A stretch of DNA of 64,000 bases from Odobenus rosmarus divergens. Its lineage: Eukaryota; Chordata; Mammalia; Carnivora; Odobenidae. A model generated the notes under the pieces. It was not told the origin of the DNA, made no database searches, and saw nothing but the letters and a program-made list of their open reading frames with translations. The stretch covers positions 144,227-208,226 of the forward strand of contig NW_004450562.1 in assembly GCF_000321225.1 (NCBI RefSeq), written 5' to 3'. The position numbers and the translations under genes are program-made. Below are positions 47,650 through 57,791 of the stretch, in pieces (within the stretch, counting starts at the first letter, position 1; the number at the start of each line of letters is the position of its first letter).

Positions 47650-49208
47650 CAGAGACAGAGTTCATTTTATTGATTCATCTGTTCATTCAACTAATGTGAA
47701 TTGAGACCCCACTTTGTCCAGAACATCTTGTTGTGTCCTCTGTGAGATAAAAGTGTGATGGCCACATGAGCCCTGCCTTCAAGTTGCCAATAGTCTACAG
47801 GGGGATAAGCTTATATGTATCTAAGAAAAAACAAATTCAGTAGAGTAGGAGATGCGTCATAAAAGATCAATTTGTAAAATGTTCTGGGAATTCAAAGAAA
47901 GGAGAGAGTTCTTCTAGCCCAGGAAAGCAGAGCTTGTTTACTGGATGAGGAAGCATTTGAGCTGGGTCTAAGGGATGAGAGGTTTTGGATGCTACAAGAA
48001 AAAAGGAAAAGGACTTAGAGATAGCTGTGCAATGAAAGGCAGTATCTCATTTAGGACTGCTTCTGTTGTAAAAATTCTGACATAAATGCAAATAAAGTTT
48101 ATTCCCTCAGTAATTGAAAAATCCAGGGCATCAAGTGGCTCTAGGCAAGAGCTGACGTGGGGTGCAAAATTGTTCCCTGGTCCTGGATTCTTGCACCTCG
48201 TCTCCTGGCTCCCTTTCTCTGAGGCTTGACTCCATTCGCAGGTAGGTTCTTGTCCGATGGTAGCAAAAGAGCTGCAGCAACTCTGGCCCCACATCCACGC
48301 AACTTCACAGAGCTGAGTGTCTTTTCCCCAAAAGTCCCAGCAAGAGTCTCTGCATCTCTGGCTTTGATTGGGTCATGTGTCCATTCCTGAATCGATCCCG
48401 ATGACTGGAGGTATCATCGGCCAGGCATGAATCACGTGCCCACCCCAGGAAGTAGAGTTCCTGCACCAAAAGTGCTTGGGTGAAGAGTGTGGAAAGGTTC
48501 AGCCTCCATCGGGATGTAAGACGGATGTCCACCCAATGCAGAGAACAGACCAGCAAATAGTCTGATTAGAATGCAAGATGCTTGAAGAGGAATTAAAAGG
48601 GACCAAGCTGGAAATACAATTTGGGGCCAGATTGTGAAGTCTCTTGACTAGGAGACTAAGGTGCTTAGACTTTAATTTGGTAGAGTAGTAGTAGATCACT
48701 AAAGAATTATGCAAGGTGCTAAACCCAATCCGAACCATGTATGGTGAAGTCTACTCTGGAAGCGTGACTCTAGATGTGCTGAGCAGAGAGAGAGGAAAGA
48801 AGTGAGAAGAGGGACACATCAAAACAGAAAGAAGACAGTGGATCTCTGAACTGGAGTGGGGGCAGTGGGCACGGAGGCACGGGGTGTTGAGAGGTTTAAG
48901 GAGCTGGAATCAACACAGGAGGGCTCCGTGATATGATGCGTAAGATGTCTAAAGGTAGTGGCTTTTGAGTAGGATTAAGTAATATGATAAATCCCCAAAT
49001 AATTTATCTTTGGCTCTTTGCAGAAGATGTGAATCTTTCAAATGTTGTTTTATTCAGGTTAATGTTAAAATTAGTTTGAATTTTCCAAGAAGAGTAACTA
49101 TAAGGGAAAAGAGGTAGAAGGCCAAGGTTCTGTGCTTTGAGTAGGGGAAGAGAGTCCTGTGGTGGAGTGTGGGCAGCACAAAAACCAGAATCAGGAATTG
49201 TATATGAG
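47650..49208. other. Intron with diverged ancient repeats
   Basis: 47660-47960 and 48540-48740 contain old mammalian-wide repeat-like sequence (acatgagccctgccttcaag; ggccagattgtgaagtctct). No gene seen. Confidence 0.4.
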
Positions 49209-49411
49209 GACACCTGGGTGGCTCAGTCATTAAGCGTCTGCCTTCGGCTCAGGTGATGATCCCAGGGTCCTGGGATTGAGCCCCACATCAGGCTCCCTGC
49301 TCCGCAGGAAGCCTGCTTCTCCCTCTCCCGCTCCCCCTGCTTGTGTTCCCACTCTCGCTGTGTCTCTCTCTGTCAAATAAATAAATACAATCTTTTTTTT
49401 TAAAAAAAAAG
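49209..49411 (+). mobile_element. can-SINE
   Basis: Flanks ggaattgtatatgagg / ggaattgtatgagg; ends 67 bp before DNAH12 exon M. Confidence 0.9.
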
Positions 49412-49478
49412 GAATTGTATGAGGTGATGCTGTGTGAGTTGGAAAATGAACATGATGCATTTTGTTTGCCCTTTACAG

Positions 49479-49616
49479 GACTGGCATAATTCAGGAAAAC
49501 CTAATGTGTTCTGGCTCTCAGGATTCTTTTTCACCCAAGCCTTCCTAACTGGAGCTATGCAGAATTATGCTAGAAAATACACCATCCCTATTGATTTACT
49601 AGGATATGAATTTGAG
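49479..49616 (+). CDS. DNAH12: DNAH12 coding exon M
   Basis: Acceptor ...ccctttacAG, donor GTACAG; 46 codons, phase 0. It reads [20 protein letters not shown], then [20 protein letters not shown], the conserved 'P..[15 protein letters not shown]..QNyARk' core of the dynein C-terminus. Confidence 0.95.
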
Positions 49617-50062
49617 GTACAGTAACCCCCTGAACTCCACAGTCTATCACTATATCAAAATCATGTATTTAAGCAAGGAAGATATGCAGAATTCCTATCT
49701 TTATGGTCCATTATAAACTATTTGATTTCTTTCCATCCTTTGTGTTTCATGAAGAAAGTAGATGATATTTGTCTTGCTGTGTCTGATAGGACTTATATAT
49801 ATTTCAATTTTCCACTCAAATAATCTAATGCTGTTCTTCTGTTTTAGCAGAAATTAATATAAGGTACAGTAAAACCTGATAAAATGCTTCAAAAAGAACT
49901 GTATTATACATTTTTACATTTACACTTCTACTGAAAAATGTATACAAGCCATTATATAGTGGAGTTTCCCTGAATACATTCTGAAAATTGAGCAAATGTT
50001 TTCCTTATGAGACAGAGTGGTCTGGGAAAGAAACCATTACAAGTGTGTACCTCTCCCTTCAG

Positions 50063-50154
50063 GTTATTCCTTCGGATACATCCGAGATGGCCCCAGAAGA
50101 CGGCGTGTACATCCACGGATTGTATCTTGATGGGGCGCGCTGGGACAGAACAAG
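50063..50154 (+). CDS. DNAH12: DNAH12 coding exon N
   Basis: Acceptor ...tctcccttcAG, donor GTCAGG, a weak donor with C at +3. It reads VIPSDTSEMAPEDGVYIHGL, then YLDGARWDRT; 'GvyihGLyLDGARWD' is diagnostic of axonemal dynein heavy chains. Ends with AG of a split serine codon. Confidence 0.94.
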
Positions 50155-50626
50155 GTCAGGGCTTTGAACTGAAGACATGGCTTTAGTTGTAGCTGAATGA
50201 GTAAAACACACCATCTGCTGCCTCCCTCCCACCCCACCAAATGGCCTCTTCTAGGGAATATGGCAAGTAGTAAAAAATATCAGAATCCTTGCCATAAATC
50301 GTTACTCAGGCTGGAGCACTTGATAAGTGAGTGTTTTTAGGTCCTGAAGAATTTTTAGTTAATATTCCAGTGGTCTTACTGGTAGAAGTTAGCTGAAATT
50401 ATTTTCTCGCTTCTTCTGTTTTAGGACTGTTACCTTCTGTCTCGTAACATGCAGGAGTGCCTCACTTTCAAACATTTTATGGTTATAGTAAACTTCCCAT
50501 TTCTGTTGGTAAATGGAAAACTTTCTCTCAGATTTTGATGACATAATAAAAAAAATATTTAAAATAAATACTGAATTTCCAGCTTGGAAAACTGAGCATT
50601 GCTATTCTTGTTTAAAATACACAGGG

Positions 50627-50821
50627 GAGGGGCACCTGGGTGGCTCAGTCAGTTACACAGGGGACTCTTGGTTTTTGCTCAGGTTATGATCTTAGGGCGG
50701 TGGGACTGAGCCCTGCCTCAGGGCTCTGCGCTCAGCGGGAGTCTGCTTGAGATTCTCTCCCTCTACCCCTCCCGCTCGTCCTCTCTCTCTCTAAAATAAA
50801 AAATTAATAAATCTTTAAGGA
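50627..50821 (+). mobile_element. can-SINE
   Basis: Head ggggcacctgggtggctcag, tail taaaataaaaaattaataaa. Intron 49617-50062 before it shows nothing recognised. Confidence 0.87.
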
Positions 50822-51142
50822 AAAATACGTAGAGGTAAGAGGGAAGGGGAGAGATTATTTCCCTTGGAACCCTACTCTTTATCAGTCCACTAATAAGCAC
50901 AATCCTCTATTTCCAGGGTCAGGGTTAGGCTTTGCTCTCAAGGGAGGGTTAAAGGCTGAGGCCCAGAGAATCGCTTGAGGGGAGCGAGAAGGAGGCTCTA
51001 GAGAGATCATTCCAAGACAGGGCGAAGAGGAGACTTAGCTCCACCTAGTTCCTGTGGTTATTTTTCTCTCTCTTCTTTTTCATCACTCTACTGACATTTG
51101 TCTTAACTTACTTTTCCTTATATATGTATTCATTCATCTTTT

Positions 51143-51195
51143 CCTTCCTTCTTCCTCCCTTTGTCCCTTCGTCCCTTCCTCCCTTCCCTCCTTTT
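51143..51195. repeat. Pyrimidine-rich (CCTT)n-like run
   Basis: Imperfect ccttcctt/ccct units between 51140 and 51195. Confidence 0.8.
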
Positions 51196-51234
51196 TTCAA
51201 ACAAATAAACATAGGGAAAAGAAACCACGTTTTC

Positions 51235-51400
51235 TAGACAGGCAGATGTGCGTTTGAATTCTGACTCTGGCACGTAAGGGCTGTGTTACTGAGAGAAAAC
51301 TACTCAACCTCTCTGAACCTCCACTCTTCATCTGTGGAACAGGAATGGGGACAAGGTCACGGTGAGAACCAAATGTGATAGGACAGTGTTGGCCTCATGG
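51235..51400 (+). repeat. MIR fragment
   Basis: 'tttgaattctgactctggca' and 'actcaacctctctgaacctc' match the MIR core. Confidence 0.7.
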
Positions 51401-51421
51401 ATGGTACTTAAAAAGTGGCAG

Positions 51422-51600
51422 GGGTGCCTAGGTGGCTTTGTCAGTTAAGCATCTGCCTTCAGCTCAGGTCATGATCTCAGGGTCCTGGGATCGGATCGTC
51501 GGGTTCCCTGCTCAGTGGGGAATCTGCTTCTCCCTCTCTCCTGCCCCTACCCCACTCATGCACTCTCTCTCTCAAATAAATAAATCTTTTTTTTTTTTAA
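51422..51600 (+). mobile_element. can-SINE
   Basis: Head ggggtgcctaggtggctttg, tail aaataaataaatctttt; flanks aagtggcagg / aagtgacagg. Confidence 0.87.
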
Positions 51601-51831
51601 GTGACAGGAATTGATATTTTTTCACTGTTTGCACACATTGCCTTGCCATAATTTTCTTTCGTTTCTTTCAATTATTCATTGCCTCTTCCTTGGCTTTGTT
51701 TTGTTTTGTTTTATATTTCTTTCTCTGCATATTTCTGGTCCTCTCTTGTATTAAAAGCCAATATCTAAGTAGCAATTTCTAGAAGCAAATTTCATCTTAT
51801 TTCTAATAAACGTGTCAATTTCTCCTCACAG

Positions 51832-51899
51832 TGGATTGCTTGCCGAACAACACCCCAAACTTCTATTTGACCTGATGCCCATCATATGGATAAAACCAA
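51832..51899 (+). CDS. DNAH12: DNAH12 coding exon O
   Basis: Acceptor ...ttctcctcacAG, donor GTAAGT, 68 nt. It reads SGLLAEQHPKLLFDLMPIIW, then IKP, matching 'l.es.pkvLf..mPiiw..P'. It is too short to stand out as an open frame but both phases match its neighbours. Confidence 0.93.
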
Positions 51900-53086
51900 G
51901 TAAGTCTACTTCTAACAAAATTTCTTAAGAGTTTTAGAGAGGGGTATTTTTAATGGATCCCCCAGTTAACTCTCTGTTCAAACCTATTAAGACTTTGTTC
52001 AATTACAATAAACAGCGACTTAATGTTTACATTGGAAATATATTGTTCCCCTTTTTCGTGTCACATTCATGTTATTCTGGGCATATCATCATGCCTTTTT
52101 GCTCTTATCCCATGGGATGCAACATTTTCTCTGCCCCTCCCCCACACTTCTAGTTTTCCAGAGTCCGGGGCTTCCCATCAATATTTTGATTCTGAAATGC
52201 TTTTGCCCACCTCTCAGAAACACACGGCTGGTGGCTACAGTCTTCTGGCTATGGGAAACTCCGAGGCCCAAGAGCCAGACAGGTGCCCGAAGGCACAAAC
52301 CTGCAAGGCACAGGGGCTGGAGGCCGACTCTGCTCTCCTGGGAAAGCTACTCACTCCTTCCCTTCTTCTGCTACTATCATTTTTCCCCGAGTTTGAACAA
52401 ATGAGGCTCATTCTTTTGTTTTTTCTTTCTTCTCTAGTGTTTTTGTTCTCTGATAATTATCAATGGAAACATTTCCAAATCATCCACAATCACCACCTAA
52501 CCCATTAAGTATTTTCATTATTAACACAGTTCAATTATAACTATGAGAAATGTAGCCTTAGTTTAGAAACACTCCTAATAGCTCATATCAGCCTTTTCAA
52601 GGATAATATGTAGGTTCTTTCTGTGAGTAGGTAAGAGTTGGTGTGTCTTCCATAGTAATAACCTGCTGAAAGCAAATAGTAACTTCCGCTTCTTCTGATT
52701 TATCCATTTCTTGTATTCGGGCTCTAAGCAGCAGTGTCCTGTCTTTATATATCTGCCTCATTGCCTGTGCTGTATTTTATTCCTTCTTCCCTACCTTCTC
52801 CTCCTGTCCCAAGTCCTCTTGAGTGTTTTCATGCCTGCTAAGTTATCAGGACTAAGAATCGATTCCTATCCTCTAAACCAAGAATCATGCACCATATGAA
52901 ATCACTTGTCTTGTTTCACAGTCATTAATTATATACCAATGGTATATAACAACATACAACAGTAACAACATTGAAATGTTCAAATATTATAATCATAATC
53001 TTAGATTTAGTACTAAAATAGTTGTTCTTTTAGCCCCAGGGGCTGTTTTCCCTTTACTAAATGAATGTATTTCTTTCTTTTCCAAG
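51900..53086. other. Last DNAH12 intron, no recognised feature
   Basis: Overlapping open frames at 52023-52508 and 52069-52404 are unsupported. No repeat family recognised. Confidence 0.55.
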
Positions 53087-53277
53087 CCAAAAAGTCTCAG
53101 ATTGTGAAGTCGAATGCCTACGTCTGTCCCCTCTACAAGACAAGTGAACGTAAAGGAACTCTTTCCACTACAGGACATTCCACTAACTTTGTTATTGCAA
53201 TGTTGTTAAAGACGGACCAACCCACTCAACACTGGATCAAGCGTGGGGTTGCCTTGCTTTGTCAGTTGGATAACTAA
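53087..53277 (+). CDS. DNAH12: DNAH12 terminal coding exon P with stop
   Basis: Acceptor ...ctttcttttccaAG. It reads [40 protein letters not shown], then [15 protein letters not shown] and stop TAA. 'yeCPvYKT..R.[13 protein letters not shown]..i.L' followed by 'HWi.rGVALLcqL' is the normal dynein heavy-chain terminus, so the protein ends at its usual place. Confidence 0.95.
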
Positions 53278-53309
53278 ATTGGACAAACTTAAGAAAACAT
53301 CTGAAAGAC

Positions 53310-53335
53310 ATTAAAAAAAATCTGTGTTGTCTTCA
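53310..53335 (+). terminator. Likely DNAH12 poly(A) signal
   Basis: ATTAAA starts 33 nt after the stop, followed by a GT-rich stretch (tctgtgttgtctt), the usual signal plus downstream element. Use of this site would give a 3' UTR of only about 50-70 nt. A second weak candidate (ATTATAAAA) lies near 53355. The cleavage site is inferred. Confidence 0.5.
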
Positions 53336-53383
53336 CTTACTTCAAAATATATATATTATAAAACCAAGTATCTTTGTGTCATT

Positions 53384-53513
53384 CTTTTTTTTTTTTTTAA
53401 GTAGGCTCTATGCCCAGTGTGGAGTCCAACACAATGCTTGAACTCACGACCCTGAGATCAAGACCTGAGCTGAGATCAAGATACTCAGCCAGCTGAGCCA
53501 CCCAGGCACCCCA
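53384..53513 (-). mobile_element. can-SINE, short subtype, inverted
   Basis: Poly-T start, tgagccacccaggcacccc end; flanks tgtgtcattcttt / tgtgtctttcttt. It lies just past the DNAH12 poly(A) signal. Confidence 0.82.
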
Positions 53514-53796
53514 TGTGTCTTTCTTTTAAATGGTCTTTTCACAGTCCTCCTCCTTGAGGTACCACTCTTGCTTGACTGGAATACAGCCCTTCTAGAAAAC
53601 ATGAAGAGAAATGTTTTGAAGCATTTGAAGCATATGAGAAACCTTTGAAACTTTTATTTACTTGACATGTAGGTGAAAAACAGATTTGGGGAGACTAACC
53701 GGATAAAACTTAATATCAGAAAACATGTTTTCACAAGTGTTAAGTCATTTCTTCAGCTTCAGTAATAGTTGACTTTCCACTCACCTACCAGAGGTG

Positions 53797-53992
53797 ATTT
53801 TTTTTTTTTTTTAAGATTTTATTTATTTGACAGAGACACAGCGAGAGCAGGAACACAAGCAGGGGGAGTGGGAGAGGGAGAAGCAGGCTTCCCGCTGAGC
53901 AGGGAGCCTGATGCGGGGCTCGATCCCAGGAGTCTGGGATCATGACCTGAGCCGAAGGCAGCCGCTTAACGACTGAGCCACCCAGGCGCCCC
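53797..53992 (-). mobile_element. can-SINE, inverted, near consensus
   Basis: Complete copy between DNAH12 and ASB14; flank aggtgatt on both sides. Confidence 0.92.
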
Positions 53993-55391
53993 AAAGGTGA
54001 TTCTAAATAAGGAAAATACCAATTCCAGAACTAAACCCCTTACATCACACTTTTACAGCATTAGCTCCATGGCTCACAGTGTCAAGGGAAGTTAACTCAC
54101 ACAGTGAAGTTTGCGTACAAAGGCAGTGGATGGCTGGGGGCAGGTCTACACACCCGCGGCCATATATTGTGCTGCTTGGCATTGATTCTGTCTTTGATTG
54201 AAATGCCAAGTGTCTCTTTGTTATGTTTAATAGTTAATATTCTTACTATTTAACATATATTCATAATAGTATAGATTAACAATTTTAAAACATTTCAACA
54301 AAACAAAACTATAGTCAAAATTTTATTACCTGTGTGGAATTAATTCCTTCCTTGGGATTCCCAGGACACTTTAGGCTGTAGCTCTGTAACCCAGAGAAAA
54401 TGTAGGTGCAGCTACCCAGTGAATCAGGATGGTTGGGACAGTCCCTTTGATAAATCGGTCAGAGAAAAATGGCCTCTCAAGTGGAAAACTGATTCTGGTC
54501 TGCAGTGGCTATGTGCATGAGTCTTAAGAGAATGGATTCACTTCACACAGCCAACCCCCTGCAAAAGCATTTTATAGCAGGAATAAAATCTTTAGTCCTT
54601 TAAGTTTGATGAATACAGCAGTGAAGAAAAGAGATCATGTTTCCAAAGAGAGCTAAACCACATGTAAAAAAAACAAGGAGAATATGCCAGGCCGTCTTAT
54701 GATCAGGTATTTATAGTAAAGCTATTAATGGAATGGTCACTACAGGGGAGTGGAGATCCTAAATATAAATGAAAATTCTGATGTGCTAATCTTTGACAGT
54801 GAAAACTTCCGTGCTCTCCTAAAGGATATAACAGAAGGTAAAAAGTCTTTGGTATGCAATCAAACCTATTCTATGCTAAAACAGAAATGTTCTTTTAAAA
54901 CCATTGAGATATTGCCTAATAAAATACATTGTTTTTTACTACCACTATTACTGTTATATGTTGTATTATAAGAGTACATATAGTCCTATGTTTGTTTTTA
55001 GTATTTACTGTTATTTTTAGCATAAAGATGTTCCTTTGGGTGCATGCTACAATGGCTGAGAATTCCTAAGCCAAGTCTAAAATAAATCCTTATTTTCATA
55101 GTTAAAATGGCACTGACCTAAGTTTTATATGAAAGGTTGTTTTTCCTGAATAGGCTTTAAAAAGTAGCTACTCATGGAAACTTCAAATTTATGTTGAATT
55201 TGTGGCAGTTCAGAAAACTACTTTAAATTTATGGGGAAAAATTTTAATGAATATTTTTTCTAAATTTTGCATTTTCTTAATCCTATCAGTTTTGTAGTTC
55301 TCTGAATTTTGTTTGTAATTTTAAGTATTTGATTATCTTGTTTTCACAACTGGAAAAATATTTTTAATTCATTCTGACTTTAAATCTGTCA
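53993..55391. other. DNAH12-ASB14 intergenic sequence, probable ASB14 upstream region
   Basis: AT-rich, no CpG-rich promoter. A 73-codon open frame at 54750-54971 has no recognised similarity. A non-coding ASB14 leader exon may lie here. Confidence 0.4.
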
Positions 55392-55400
55392 GCGTTCCAC

Positions 55401-55522
55401 ATGGATAGTTACACCAGTGATGAAGACACAGATGAGGACTTTGATACCCAGCTCATCATCCAGCAGAGCTTACAGGACACTCACCAGCTGAGGACTACAC
55501 AGCAGGCATCTGCAGATGAGAG
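55401..55522 (+). CDS. ASB14: ASB14 coding exon 1 (start codon, UIM-like motif)
   Basis: The ATG opens MDSYTSDEDTDEDFDTQLII, then QQSLQDTHQLRTTQQASADE. The N-terminus matches known ASB14, which fixes the start. An acidic run followed by QLIIQQSLQD resembles a ubiquitin-interacting motif, as reported for the related ASB2 and ASB15. A candidate acceptor AG at 55391-55392 suggests an 8-nt leader here and non-coding leader exons upstream. Donor GTAACG. Confidence 0.9.
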
Positions 55523-56319
55523 GTAACGGTATCCCATGGGCGATGCAGTGTGAATATTCAGCAGTGGAGACGGGTCATTAGCATGGTTCTGGTGTTGTGA
55601 TAAAAACAGGAGAGAGGGTCAAAATCCAAGGAGCTGTCATTTAAATATCTATGAGACTTGATGTCTCACCAGCCAGACAGGGAAATTTGGAAATAATTCA
55701 GAGTATAATTAGGGAGTAAACGGTTGAAGGAGGTTAGCAGCAACTCTGGCTGAGAACTTGCAAGCTGGAAATGAGAAAAAATGCACAAGGATATGAAACA
55801 CTAGAGAACCCTAATGTATCTTGTCTTTGGGGAGCCAAGGGGATGCATAAATCCAACCAATACACACAGAAAATTACCCTCAACCTCAGTGGGAAGATGG
55901 GGTAAGGTCCAGTCTTTATTCAAATCAAAAGGAGGAATTATGTAGACTTAAACCCAGAAGAGACTAACCCTTTCTGAAGGGTGTATATTCAGAGTTCTGT
56001 AATGCCAGCACTAGGAAAGGACCCCACATGTCCCTCTGTGCTGTGAAAAAGGATCGCGCTAGAGGAGGACCATCCACAGCCAGGCACAACTGCTCAGACG
56101 CTCTCTGGCTGATGTGCAGCCTCACCCCCAAGTAGTTACTATTGTTTTTGAGGGGTGATAAACCCTGTTTGCTTGGGATGGTGACCTCTCTTTGCCTGCT
56201 GGACGTAAAACTGGATAAATGTGTTTTAACTCCAAGAGATTTTATAATTAAATGTAGAGATGTTGAAGTACACTAAAACTGTTTTTTTTTAAAGTAACAA
56301 ACTCATGGACTGATCACTT

Positions 56320-56510
56320 TGTGCCACACTATTTTAAGCATTTCACAAATATTGACTCATTTAAATTTGATTCTCGTTACCTATGTGGTTAAGTCCTTTT
56401 ATCCCCACGTGGAGATGAGGAGACAGGTAAGTGTTACCCAGGGTCCCAGGGCTAGTGAGAGGCAGGCAGTCTGGCTTCAAAGTCTGTGCTCTTTACCACA
56501 CTATACCTAC
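56320..56510 (-). repeat. MIR fragment, antisense
   Basis: 'ggagatgaggagacaggtaa' and 'aagtctgtgctctttaccac' match reverse MIR. The rest of ASB14 intron 55523-57040 shows nothing recognised. Confidence 0.65.
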
Positions 56511-57040
56511 GTTTGTGTTACATTTAGGAATAATCTTTAAAGTTTTGTGAAGAAATTGGGTTTCTTAGATTATCTGTTCTATTAACCTTGTGATGAAAAA
56601 TTTTTAAGTTCATTCTGTAATTAAGTCATGATTTTAGGTTGAAAGGCATAAGACTTTGATGATTGAAATGTTTCAGAAAAATTAAAATTAACTGCAGGTA
56701 TAAATGTCAGTCATTAGACTTGCAAGAGTTATATGGTACAGAGGAAGGCTTGCTGACTTGGTCAGGCACTTGAAGGCATTAGGAAACGTTACTTAAAACA
56801 GATGGAATAATGAATGCCCCCACCCCCACCCCAGAAAGAGAGACACAGGAGAGCAGTTTTCCTGGAGTGCGTTTCGGGTCACATTATACTGTGGAAATAT
56901 TTCCATGAAGCCTCAGTAACTGCCTCATATAAGAGTTCATCCTTGGGTAATGTCAATTGCCTTTACCCTTTGTGTTTTTATCAAATGCCTTCATTTTTCC
57001 CTCAGTTTGGGGCTTACATGTATACTTGTTTTCTATGCAG

Positions 57041-57096
57041 CTTCCATTCCTTTTTGAGCTCGGACTACAAGAAGATAATTGAAACAATAGAGGCAG
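57041..57096 (+). CDS. ASB14: ASB14 coding exon 2 (donor damaged)
   Basis: Acceptor ...ttttctatgcAG is good. It reads SFHSFLSSDYKKIIETIEA and should end at G57096 so that G|GT forms the glycine of GKEDALSHL in exon 3. The following six bases are TTAAGT, not GTAAGT, so the +1 G of the donor is T. The nearest GT is one base earlier (57096-57097), which would shift the frame with the normal exon 3 acceptor. Exon identity is well supported; the 3' edge is inferred. Confidence 0.8.
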
Positions 57097-57469
57097 TTAA
57101 GTACTCTTCGTATTCTATCCCCTCCAGCTCCTGGTACAGTGTGATGTTGACACTGCGGCACTACCCGGCTAAGTTCGGGAAGCCCAGAAGCAGATTCTCC
57201 CAAATGCTCAACGCTGTGGGGCCCACCGCTAATTCTCCTGACCTGCGAGAAAGTACCACAGCACAACTTAGCAGCTGGGCTCCTGGGCAGACTGAGCTAT
57301 GTGACAACCCAAGGGGGCAGCCACAGGCCCCGGGGGATAGGGAGCGCACGTGAAAGGTCTTACTGCTTCTCATCCCATGCCATTCTAACACGTCGCTCAT
57401 AAAGCATGGGGCTAGAACTCTGTCATCTCGTGCACTAAGCTCGATGGTGGAATTCAGAAGCATGGGCTG

Positions 57470-57473
<4 letters not shown>

Positions 57474-57501
<28 letters not shown>

Positions 57502-57524
57502 TGTGTGTGTGTGTGTCTGTGTGT
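57474..57524. repeat. (TG)n microsatellite near the ASB14 exon 3 acceptor
   Basis: About 25 tg units with two small interruptions, ending 39 bp before exon 3. Confidence 0.96.
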
Positions 57525-57562
57525 CCCAAATGTGAATCTGTTCCCATTTGACTTGTCAATAG

Positions 57563-57694
57563 GTAAGGAAGATGCATTGTCACACTTGACCAAGCACCAT
57601 TCTGCTTTTGATGAAGCAGATGGGCTAGGCTGGCTTCCTCTGCATAAGGCTGCAGTGCAGTTAAATAAGAACATTTTGGAAATAACCCTGAAAG
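57563..57694 (+). CDS. ASB14: ASB14 coding exon 3 (ankyrin repeat 1)
   Basis: Acceptor ...cttgtcaatAG, donor GTAAAT. It reads (G)[19 protein letters not shown], then [20 protein letters not shown] and [13 protein letters not shown] is the first ankyrin core. A second AG five bases downstream (57566-57567) forms a tandem acceptor. A long TG repeat lies 39 bp upstream. Confidence 0.9.
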
Positions 57695-57791
57695 GTAAAT
57701 TCCCTTTACAACTCTTCCTGATGCTTCTGAGAAATAAATGTAAAACTTATTTCTTTATCTTAACCTGTGTGGGCTAATGGATTTATTTCAG

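Larger units (their letters stand above)
222..53277 (+). other. DNAH12: DNAH12 gene, 3' part (16 coding exons, axonemal dynein heavy chain motor C-terminus)
   Basis: Sixteen exons with matching codon phases encode 840 residues and a stop. Order of domains: end of the AAA5 module (segment residues 1-105), AAA5-AAA6 connecting region with the acidic/aromatic 'DKSWEEICRASEFPAF' stretch (105-206), AAA6 with degenerate P-loop-like LSPGADPMAS and LQNCHLA (207-388), AAA6 lid with [19 protein letters not shown] and GECNYGGRVTDDWDRR (389-512), then the dynein C-terminal domain with PEIFGLHENVDI and HGLYLDGARWD (513-840). Axonemal dynein heavy chains hydrolyse ATP at AAA1 and drive ciliary and flagellar beating; AAA6 is structural. 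The full protein is about 3,000-4,000 residues, so most of the gene lies upstream of the window. DNAH7 and DNAH3 are close paralogues; the DNAH12 call rests on the downstream ASB14 gene, its neighbour in human. No frameshift or premature stop was seen in any exon. Confidence 0.9.

Noticed and set aside
52023..52508. 161-codon open frame in the last DNAH12 intron
   Set aside because: Overlapping frames on both strands are open to similar lengths; no recognised similarity.
54750..54971. 73-codon frame between DNAH12 and ASB14 as a small gene
   Set aside because: No recognised similarity or start context; kept only as a possible non-coding leader exon.
56814..57353. 179-codon open frame covering ASB14 exon 2
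   Set aside because: Only 57041-57096 resembles ASB14; the sequence before it is intron and the sequence after it is unrelated, though it would be translated if the intron were retained.
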